The position numbers and the translations under genes were made by a program. A stretch of DNA of 26,556 nt from JBCBSZ01 sp039185015 (GTDB taxonomy: Bacteria; Actinomycetota; Acidimicrobiia; Acidimicrobiales; Poriferisodalaceae), in assembly GCA_039185015.1 (NCBI GenBank), contig JBCDAU010000056.1, positions 1 through 26,556 on the forward strand. The letters run 5' to 3'. The notes under the pieces were generated by a model. It saw nothing but the letters and a program-made list of their open reading frames with translations, was not told the DNA's origin and made no database searches. Of the stretch, positions 17,317 to 23,370 are shown piece by piece. Numbering within the stretch: position 1 is the stretch's first letter; every line of letters begins with the position of its first letter.

Positions 17317-17323
17317 AGGGGAG
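17317..17323 (+). promoter_or_regulatory. Ribosome binding site deciding the CoA transferase start
   Basis: AGGGGAG touches ATG 17324 directly but lies six bases before GTG 17330, so it favours the GTG. Confidence 0.55.
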
Positions 17324-17329
17324 ATGGGC

Positions 17330-18550
17330 GTGTTCGACGTGCTGAAGGGGCTGCGGATCGTCGAGGGATCGGCGTTCGTCGCCGCGCCGTCGGGCGGCAT
17401 GATGCTCGCCCAGCTCGGTGCTGACGTGATCCGCTTCGACCAGATCGGCGGCGGCATCGACCACGACCGCTGGCCGGTCACGCCCGAGGGCCGGTCGATG
17501 TACTGGGCCGGCCTCAACAAGGGCAAGCGCTCGTTCGCTGTCGACCTCCGGACCGAACGCGGCCGCGAGCTGTGCACCGAGTTGGTGACCGCCCCGGGTG
17601 AGGGCGCCGGGATCTTCCTCTCGAACTTCCCCGCCCGTGGGTGGATGTCCTACGAGCGGCTCAAGGAGCACCGCGAGGACCTGATCATGGTCAACATCAA
17701 GGGCAACCGCGACGGCACCACGGCGGTCGACTACACGGTCAACTGCGCGGTCGGGTACCCCTTCGTGACGGGCCCGGACTCGGTCGCCTCGCCGGCCAAC
17801 CACGTGCTCCCGGCGTGGGACGTCATCTGCGGGCAGATGACCGCGCTCGGCCTGCTCGCCGCCGAGCGGCAGCGGACCCGCGGCGACGGCGGGCAGCTGG
17901 TCGAGATCGCTCTGGCCGACGTCGCCATGTGGACCGTCGCCATGCTCGGCCACATCGCCGAGGCGCAGATCAACCGAGAGGAGCGCAGCCGCATCGGCAA
18001 CGACATGTACGGCGCCTTCGGCCGGGACTTCGTCACCAAGGACGGCCGCCGGGTCATGGCGGTCGCCATCTCGTTCAAGCAGTGGCAGAGCCTGCTCGAC
18101 GCCATGGGGCTCCAGGAGAAGATGAAGCGGGTCGAGGAGCTCCTCGAGGCCGACTTCCGACAGGAGGGCGACCGGTTCGAGCATCGAGCCGTGATCGCCT
18201 CGGTGATGGAGCCGTGGTTCCGCTCGCAGAACGTCGACCAGGTCCGCACGGCGTTCGATGCCAACGGCGTCTGCTGGGGGCCGTACCAGACCTTCCGGCA
18301 GCTGGTCGACGAGGACCCCAGGTGCTCGATCGAGAACCCGATGTTCCAGATGGTCGACCAGCCCGGCATCGGGCGCTACCTGATGGCCGGGCCGCCGCTC
18401 GACTTCGGCGGCCTCGAGCGGGGCGAGGTCGCGCCCGCACCGGCGCTCGGTGAGCACACCGACGAGATCCTCGCCGAGGAGCTCGGTCTCTCCGGCGCCG
18501 AGATCGGCACCCTCCACGACGAGGGCGTCGTCGCCGGCCCGCAGTATTAA
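17330..18550 (+). CDS. mct: Family III CoA transferase, 2-methylfumaryl-CoA isomerase (mesaconyl-CoA C1-C4 transferase)-like
   Basis: The protein is 406 aa from GTG 17330 (ATG 17324 is possible). It is a CaiB/BaiF-type CoA transferase. Blocks seen are IVEGSAFVAAPSGGM, QLGADVIRFDQIGGG, WAGLNKGKRSFAVD, LSNFPARGWMSYERL, NHVLPAWDVICGQM and GAFGRDF. The Asp in LPAWD (residue 164) is the expected acyl-anhydride residue. From memory these blocks match Chloroflexus Mct closely; that enzyme moves CoA within mesaconyl-CoA from C1 to C4 in the 3-hydroxypropionate bicycle. Assignment to that reaction is an inference, as the family is broad. No other bicycle gene is adjacent, although a MaoC hydratase lies 4 kb away. 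Confidence 0.82.
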   Translation: MFDVLKGLRIVEGSAFVAAPSGGMMLAQLGADVIRFDQIGGGIDHDRWPVTPEGRSMYWAGLNKGKRSFAVDLRTERGRELCTELVTAPGEGAGIFLSNFPARGWMSYERLKEHREDLIMVNIKGNRDGTTAVDYTVNCAVGYPFVTGPDSVASPANHVLPAWDVICGQMTALGLLAAERQRTRGDGGQLVEIALADVAMWTVAMLGHIAEAQINREERSRIGNDMYGAFGRDFVTKDGRRVMAVAISFKQWQSLLDAMGLQEKMKRVEELLEADFRQEGDRFEHRAVIASVMEPWFRSQNVDQVRTAFDANGVCWGPYQTFRQLVDEDPRCSIENPMFQMVDQPGIGRYLMAGPPLDFGGLERGEVAPAPALGEHTDEILAEELGLSGAEIGTLHDEGVVAGPQY

Positions 18551-18552
18551 GG

Positions 18553-18654
18553 ATGTCTCGGACCTCGCCTCACGAACACGGCCCCGGCCGCAGCCCGTCA
18601 GGGCGAGGACACGGGGAGGAGCTCGGAGCGGCGGGGCCCCGAGCGGGAGTGTGA
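18553..18654 (+). CDS. Possible 33-codon leader ORF before the MATE gene
   Basis: ATG 18553 opens a frame that ends at TGA 18652-18654, one base before the proposed CTG start of the MATE gene. The peptide (MSRTSPHEHGPGRSPSG and on) is Gly/Arg/Pro-rich and like nothing I know. It could be a translated leader that feeds ribosomes to the CTG, or chance. The 12-base string CTCGCCTCACGA occurs both in it (18564) and at the start of the MATE gene (18667). Confidence 0.2.
   Translation: MSRTSPHEHGPGRSPSGRGHGEELGAAGPRAGV
18645..18649 (+). promoter_or_regulatory. Ribosome binding site pointing to a CTG start
   Basis: GGGAG lies six bases before CTG 18656, an ideal distance. GTG codons at 18649 and 18651 are in the other two frames and meet stops within two codons, so the site serves no other start. 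Confidence 0.5.
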
Positions 18655-18655
18655 G

Positions 18656-19975
18656 CTGAGGTTCCGCTCGCCTCACGATCGGGAGATCGCTCGGCTCGCC
18701 GTCCCCGCCCTCGGGACGCTCGTCGCCGAGCCCCTGTACGTCCTCGCCGACACCGCGATCGTCGGCCGCCTCGGCACGGACGAGCTCGCCGGTCTGGCCC
18801 TCGCGTCCACCGTCCTGCTGTCGGTGCACGCGCTCATGATCTTCCTCGCCTACGGCACCACGGCCACCGTGTCGCGCCTGATCGGAGCCGGGGAGGACCG
18901 GGCTGCGGCCCGGCAGTCGGTCCAGGGGCTCTGGCTCGCCGCGCTGCTCGGCGTCGTCATCGTCGTGCTGCTCGTACCGTTGGGCGATCCGCTGCTGCGG
19001 TTGCTCGGAGGCGAGGGCGAGGCGCTCGACCAGGCTCGGATCTACCTGCGGATCAGCCTCGCGGGGATCCCGTTCCTGCTCCTGACCCTGGCCGGGGCGG
19101 GAGCGTCGACCGGTCGACAGGACACCCGGACGCCGCTGCGGATCGCCGTCGCCGGTGCGATCGCCAACCTCGTGATCGAGTCGGTGCTGATCTTCGGCCT
19201 GGGCTTCGAGATCGGTGCCTCGGCGCTGGCCACCGTGATCGCCCAGGTCGGGACGGGTCTGGTGTTCGTGGCGGGCATCGTGCGGTGGGGTCGGTCGGTC
19301 GGTGCGGCCGCCCGCCCGGAGCGGGCCGCGATCCTGTCACTGCTGTCCGGGAGTTGGACGCTGGTGCTCCGGTCGGTCGCGCTCCGGGGCTCGTTCACGC
19401 TCGCCGCCGCGGTCGCTGCCCGGCTCGGCACGGTGGAGCTGGCCGCCCACCAGGTCGCGGTGCAGATCTGGGGCACGCTGACGCTCGCGCTCGATGCCGT
19501 CGCGATCGCCGGACAAGCGCTCACCGGACGATGGCTCGGCGCCGGCGATGCCCAGCGGGCGCGCACCGCGGCGCGGCGGATGATCGAGCTCGACATCGCC
19601 GTCGGCGCGGTCGCCGCGCTGGTGATCCTCGCCGTGCGAGAACCGGTGGCCGGGATCTTCTCCAACGACGCAGCGGTGGTCGCCGCGGCCGCTCACGCCC
19701 TCGTGTGGGTGGCCTTGACCCAGCCGCTGAGCGGCTACGTGTTCGCCCTCGACGGGGTCCTGATCGGGGCCGGCGACCTGCGGTACCTCGCCCGCTCGAT
19801 GCTCGCTGCCGCCGTCGTGTTCGCCGGTCTGGCCGCCGTCGTGCTGGCGGCGGAGGCGAGCCTCGGTTGGCTGTGGTCGGCCCTGGTCGCCTTCATGGTG
19901 CTTCGGGCCGTCGCGCTCTGGTGGCGCTGGCGGGGCGACCGCTGGGTGGTCACCGGGGTGTCGAGCAACCCTTGA
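18656..19975 (+). CDS. MATE-family multidrug efflux protein with a CTG start
   Basis: The protein is 439 aa if read from CTG 18656, the normal length for DinF-type MATE transporters, which export drugs and other organic compounds using H+ or Na+. The family N-terminus EIARLAVPALGTLVAEP, then LADTAIVGRLGTDELAGLALAS, is coded in this frame between 18683 and 18820. There is no ATG, GTG or TTG in frame from the upstream stop (18550) until GTG 18824, which would remove the first membrane helix. CTG 18656 has GGGAG at the right distance. Twelve hydrophobic segments follow, including IWGTLTLALDAVAIAGQALTGR. A frameshift from the 18553 ORF or a sequence error at the start codon is the alternative. 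The stop codon lies inside a palindrome for the TetR gene. Confidence 0.85.
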   Translation: MRFRSPHDREIARLAVPALGTLVAEPLYVLADTAIVGRLGTDELAGLALASTVLLSVHALMIFLAYGTTATVSRLIGAGEDRAAARQSVQGLWLAALLGVVIVVLLVPLGDPLLRLLGGEGEALDQARIYLRISLAGIPFLLLTLAGAGASTGRQDTRTPLRIAVAGAIANLVIESVLIFGLGFEIGASALATVIAQVGTGLVFVAGIVRWGRSVGAAARPERAAILSLLSGSWTLVLRSVALRGSFTLAAAVAARLGTVELAAHQVAVQIWGTLTLALDAVAIAGQALTGRWLGAGDAQRARTAARRMIELDIAVGAVAALVILAVREPVAGIFSNDAAVVAAAAHALVWVALTQPLSGYVFALDGVLIGAGDLRYLARSMLAAAVVFAGLAAVVLAAEASLGWLWSALVAFMVLRAVALWWRWRGDRWVVTGVSSNP

Positions 19976-19990
19976 CACGATCCGTGTCAA
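19972..19990. promoter_or_regulatory. Perfect palindrome before tetR, likely its operator
   Basis: TTGACACG, three bases, CGTGTCAA: eight-base arms with a perfect match. Each arm holds a consensus -35 (TTGACA), so both strands carry one. It overlaps the MATE stop codon (19973-19975) and ends 18 bases before ATG 20009. Size and position fit a TetR autoregulation site. A second, weaker pair TGGCA-N7-TGCCA (19993-20009) follows. Confidence 0.65.
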
Positions 19991-20008
19991 TTTGGCATGG
20001 ATAGTGCC

Positions 20009-20626
20009 ATGACCGAACTGCGGGATCGTCGCCGGGAGGAGACGAGGGCCCGCATCCTCGAGGCCGTGCTCCGGCTGATGGCCGAGGCCGACCCGGCGTC
20101 CATCGACATGCCGGCGGTTGCCGAGGCGAGCGGCGTGTCCCTCCGGACGCTGTACCGTTACTTCCCGAGCAAGGGCGAGCTGATCGAGGCCGCTGGCGGT
20201 TGGTTCGACGGCCGCAACTGGGCCCGCGCTGCGGGCGCAGAGGGGTTGCCCGACGAGACGAGCGTCGTCGGCTATCAGCGGGCCCGTTTCGTCGACTTCG
20301 CCGCCAACGTGCCCGGAGTGCTCGCCCAGGTCACCACGCCGGCCGGTCGCGACCTCCGTCGCCGGCGGCTCGGCGAGTTCCGCCCAGCGACGAGAGCGAT
20401 CGTCCGGCGCGTGACCGGCGACCTGGACGACGCCGACGTCGACCGACTGGTCGATGGGATCACCGCCGTCGGTTCCTCGCTGATGTTCCTCGAGCTCGTC
20501 GAGCGATCAGGCTGGGACCCCGAGGACGCCGGTGAGTTCACCGCCTGGATGATCGAGGCGATGGTCGCCCACGCCTCCTCCACCGGCTCCACCCGTCCAT
20601 CGCAACCGAGCGAGGTCGCGCCATGA
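20009..20626 (+). CDS. TetR/AcrR-family transcriptional regulator
   Basis: The protein is 205 aa from ATG 20009; ATG 19997 would add four residues. The helix-turn-helix covers about residues 8-55 (ETRARILEAVLRLMAE, then PAVAEASGVSLRTLYRYFPSKGELI). The C-terminal helical domain, which binds ligand and forms dimers, spans 70-190 and is unlike any member I can name. The gene stop overlaps the next start by four bases (ATGA), so TetR and the PEP-utilising protein are translated together. The palindrome at 19972-19990 suggests it controls its own operon and perhaps the MATE gene's read-through. Confidence 0.92.
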   Translation: MTELRDRRREETRARILEAVLRLMAEADPASIDMPAVAEASGVSLRTLYRYFPSKGELIEAAGGWFDGRNWARAAGAEGLPDETSVVGYQRARFVDFAANVPGVLAQVTTPAGRDLRRRRLGEFRPATRAIVRRVTGDLDDADVDRLVDGITAVGSSLMFLELVERSGWDPEDAGEFTAWMIEAMVAHASSTGSTRPSQPSEVAP

Positions 20627-22269
20627 CCGCCACCATCGACTTCGAGCCGCCCGGACCCGGGACGTGGGAGCACGACGCCTCCCACTCGCCGGCCGCGCCG
20701 ACGCCGGTCTTCCGGCACGTCGCGGCGGTCTCCGCGACGACGGCCTACCGGGACGTCTTCGAGCGCTTCGGCGCCCCGCTCCAGACGCTCGACGTCCGCT
20801 TCGTGCACGGCCAGATGTACCGGCGCATGGTCCCGCTCGTCGGCGCCGACCGCTCGGGCCCTCCTCCACCCGGGCCGGTGCTGTGGCTCGCAGCCCGTCT
20901 CCACCCGGCCTTCCGCGCCCGCGAGCGGGTCGCCAGGCGCGAGCTCGAGGTCAAGTCGTTCCTCGAGCCGATGGACGACTGGGAGCGGCACGAGCGGCAG
21001 GCGTGGATCGATCGGAACCTGGCCCTCCAGGGTGAGGCGATCGACCGGCTCGACGACGTCGCGCTCGCCGACCACGTCACCCGGGTCGTGGCCCACAACC
21101 TCGAGGGCTGGACGCGCCACCACGTCCTGCACGGCACCGACATGGGCCCCATCGGCGACCTCCTCGCCCACACCAACCGGTGGGGGCTCGACCCGGTCGA
21201 GGTGATGGAGCAGCTCCGCGGCGCCTCGCCGGCCACCGTGGAGACCGCTCGACTGGCCGCAGGGATCTCGGAGGCGCTGCGCGCCGCCGGGGTCGACCCG
21301 GCCGCGGTGAGCGACCTCGATGAGGTCCGGTCCGCGAGCTCGGACGCCGCCATCCGACTCGACGAGTACCTCGAGCGCTTCGGCTGGCGGATCGTCACGT
21401 CCTACGACATCGAGGGGCTCACCGTCGGCGAGCTCCCGGGCGCCACGGTCGCCCTCATCCGAGCCGGTGGGCATGCGGAGCTCGACCGACCGCCCGTCGG
21501 GCCGCTCCGCGCTGCCGTTCCGGCCGACGACCGCGCGGACTTCGACGAGCTGCTCACCAACGCTCGCCGGGCGTACGGTCTGCGCGACGACAACGGCCCG
21601 CTCACGGCCGAGTGGCCGATGGGGCTGATCCGGAGGGCGTTCCTGGAGGCCGGCGACCGGCTCGCCGCCTCGGGCCGCATCTCCGACGCGGCACACGTCT
21701 TCGAGCTCGACGGCGACGAGCTCGCATCGATGCTGGGCGAGGGGTCGGCCCCCTCGGCGGACGAGCTGGGCGAACGGGCCGATCGGCGACGCTGGGAAGC
21801 GGCGCTGGACGCGCCGGCGGTCCTCGGCCCCGACGTCGCGCCACCACCGAGCTCGTTGCTCCCGCCCGGCATGCGCCGGATGGTCGAGGCCGTCGAGACG
21901 GCAGTCGAGCTGTTGGAGCCGGAGCGCGTCGACCGTCCGGCCCTGCACGGGCTGGGCCTCGGCGAGGAGCCGGTCATCGGACGGGCCCGCGTCGCCCACC
22001 GTCCCGAGGACGTGTTGGCGACCTTCGAGCCCGGCGACGTGCTCGTGGCCGCGTGGACGGCGCCGACCTACAACACCGTCCTCGCCGCGGCGGGCGGCAT
22101 CGTCGTCCAGGAGGGCGGGCTGCTCTGCCACGCCGCGGTGATGGCGAGGGAGCTGGACCTGCCCGCGGTCATCGGGGCCACCGATGCCATGTCGGCGATC
22201 TCGGACGGGGACGTCGTCGAGGTCGACCCGGTGCGAGGCGTCGTTCGGATCGTGGAGGCCGCCCGCTGA
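20623..22269 (+). CDS. PEP-utilising/rifampin-phosphotransferase-like protein lacking the ATP-grasp domain
   Basis: The protein is 548 aa. The C-terminal 80 residues are the swivelling phospho-His domain of PEP synthase relatives: GGIVVQEGGLLCHAAVMARELDLPAVIG, with phospho-acceptor His503. The middle (about 230-400) resembles the substrate-binding domain of rifampin phosphotransferase (YLERFGWRI, RRAFLEAGDRLAASGRISDAAHVFEL). The N-terminal ATP-grasp domain of about 300 aa, needed to charge the His, is missing; residues 1-180 are of a different kind (WERHERQAWIDRNLALQ) that I do not recognise. Phenylphosphate synthase is a known case where ATP and His parts are separate proteins, so a partner may be elsewhere. 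It is coupled to a TetR gene and follows a MATE gene, which points to handling of a foreign compound. Confidence 0.85.
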   Translation: MTATIDFEPPGPGTWEHDASHSPAAPTPVFRHVAAVSATTAYRDVFERFGAPLQTLDVRFVHGQMYRRMVPLVGADRSGPPPPGPVLWLAARLHPAFRARERVARRELEVKSFLEPMDDWERHERQAWIDRNLALQGEAIDRLDDVALADHVTRVVAHNLEGWTRHHVLHGTDMGPIGDLLAHTNRWGLDPVEVMEQLRGASPATVETARLAAGISEALRAAGVDPAAVSDLDEVRSASSDAAIRLDEYLERFGWRIVTSYDIEGLTVGELPGATVALIRAGGHAELDRPPVGPLRAAVPADDRADFDELLTNARRAYGLRDDNGPLTAEWPMGLIRRAFLEAGDRLAASGRISDAAHVFELDGDELASMLGEGSAPSADELGERADRRRWEAALDAPAVLGPDVAPPPSSLLPPGMRRMVEAVETAVELLEPERVDRPALHGLGLGEEPVIGRARVAHRPEDVLATFEPGDVLVAAWTAPTYNTVLAAAGGIVVQEGGLLCHAAVMARELDLPAVIGATDAMSAISDGDVVEVDPVRGVVRIVEAAR

Positions 22270-22291
22270 GTCGTTGCCCGGGGCGGTGGGC

Positions 22292-23266
22292 TCAGCGGGC
22301 GAGCACGACCGGGCGGAAGTCGAGCACGTCCACCTGGTCGCCGTCGCGGTCGGCGGTGACGGCCAGCCGGAACGCCAGCAGGCGGCCGCCGTCGATCGCG
22401 TGCTCCTCGACGAGCTCGGCGGTCGTGGCCAGCACGTCGCTCTCGAAGACCGGACCGGTGTGGTCGCACGAGAGCCAGCCGAGCACGGTGGCCATCGACG
22501 GGAGCTGACGTCCGAGCGACGCCTGCGCCAGCCCGATGGTGTGCCCGCCGTAGACCAGCCGCCGGCCGCGCTGACCGCGAGCCGGGTCACGATGCGCGGC
22601 GGCCTGGTTCTGCGTGAGCCGGACCAGCTCGAGCGCGCCGGACACCGTGTCGCGCATCGGGTCGACGCGCGCCTCGCCGACGCTCCACCCTTCGCCCTCG
22701 GGCAGCGGTGCGAGGTCCCAGGAGGGGGCGAGCTCGGCCCAGCCGTCCCAGTCGAGCTCGGTCTCGGCCGCGCCGAGGTCGTCGGCGTGGCCGGTCTCGG
22801 CGGCGTCGGTGGATCGGAAGGGAAGCATCGGGCAGCGCTCGTAGTCGGCGACGACGTTGCCGTCCTGATCGGTCGTGGTGATGCCGAGGAGGGCGGTGCC
22901 TCGCGGCGGGCGGTCGTCGCGTCGGCGCCCCTCCTTGAGGCCACGGATCTCGACCCGGGTGCTGAGCGTGTCGCCGATCCGCACGATCCGCCGGAGGCGG
23001 ACACCCCGGTAGAAGAGGTTCGCGATCACCCGTCGGGTCGCGACCGTCGACTGACCGATCGACACGTGGAGCGCCAGCGTCGGGTTGACGACGGCACCGT
23101 CCTCCCCGGTCAGCCGCTCGGCGAGGGGTCGCGAGAGCGCCATCGCCAACGGGTCGCCGGCGATCGCCTGGTACGCCGCGGCCTCGCCCGGCCCGATGGT
23201 GATCGCCGGGGCCGGGTCGAGCACCTGCCCGACCGACAGGTCGTCGAAGTACGGTCCGTCCAGCAC
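22292..23266 (-). CDS. Double-hotdog MaoC-family acyl-CoA hydratase (mesaconyl/2-methylfumaryl-CoA hydratase-like)
   Basis: The protein is 324 aa from GTG. The length fits two fused hotdog units. The first carries YFDDLSVGQVL, YQAIAGDPL and RIVRIGDTLSTRVEIRGLKEGRR; the second VRLTQNQAAAHRD, then RLVYGGHTIGLAQASLGRQLP. Residues NQAAAHRD and GGHTIGLAQ correspond to the MaoC hydratase motif region, with the Asp/His pair of the hydratase present in part. The order of blocks resembles mesaconyl-C1-CoA hydratase (Mch), which makes the substrate of the Mct reaction, but other MaoC acyl dehydratases of actinobacteria share the fold. TACGCT six bases before GTG 23266 suggests a leaderless message. It is divergent from the CAP-domain gene. 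Confidence 0.78.
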   Translation of the reverse strand: MLDGPYFDDLSVGQVLDPAPAITIGPGEAAAYQAIAGDPLAMALSRPLAERLTGEDGAVVNPTLALHVSIGQSTVATRRVIANLFYRGVRLRRIVRIGDTLSTRVEIRGLKEGRRRDDRPPRGTALLGITTTDQDGNVVADYERCPMLPFRSTDAAETGHADDLGAAETELDWDGWAELAPSWDLAPLPEGEGWSVGEARVDPMRDTVSGALELVRLTQNQAAAHRDPARGQRGRRLVYGGHTIGLAQASLGRQLPSMATVLGWLSCDHTGPVFESDVLATTAELVEEHAIDGGRLLAFRLAVTADRDGDQVDVLDFRPVVLAR

Positions 23267-23272
23267 GGAGCG

Positions 23273-23278
23273 AGCGTA
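23273..23278 (-). promoter_or_regulatory. -10-like hexamer for the MaoC gene
   Basis: On the minus strand TACGCT ends six bases before GTG 23266, with no Shine-Dalgarno. Confidence 0.35.
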
Positions 23279-23286
23279 GCCCCGCC

Positions 23287-23300
23287 CTTCGCTTGCGAAG
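23287..23300. promoter_or_regulatory. 14-bp inverted repeat between divergent maoC and CAP genes
   Basis: CTTCGC-TT-GCGAAG with perfect six-base arms lies 20 bases upstream of the maoC start. It could be an operator, but short GC-rich palindromes are common here. A second inverted repeat, GGTGCGC (23325-23331) with GCGCACC (23344-23350), lies just before the CAP gene's ribosome site. Confidence 0.25.
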
Positions 23301-23358
23301 AGTGGTCTTTGCGCTGCGGAGAGCGGTGCGCCACCCTCGGGGCGCGCACCCCGTCTCC

Positions 23359-23363
23359 AGGAG
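23359..23363 (+). promoter_or_regulatory. Ribosome binding site deciding the CAP-protein start
   Basis: AGGAG lies seven bases before GTG 23371. It selects the start that puts a signal peptide at the very N-terminus instead of a 26-residue Arg-rich extension. Confidence 0.6.
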
Positions 23364-23370
23364 CTCGTCC

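Noticed and set aside
18587..18605. GCCC-GTCA-GGGC hairpin as a terminator after the CoA transferase
   Set aside because: The stem has only four pairs and no U-run, too weak to call in DNA this GC-rich.
18824..19975. GTG 18824 as start of the MATE gene
   Set aside because: It removes the first 56 residues, which are coded in the same frame and carry the conserved first helix and LADTAIVGRLG block.
20275..23004. Minus-strand 909-codon open frame
   Set aside because: It is antisense to TetR and the PEP-utilising gene and out of frame with MaoC; low-complexity composition and no domain.
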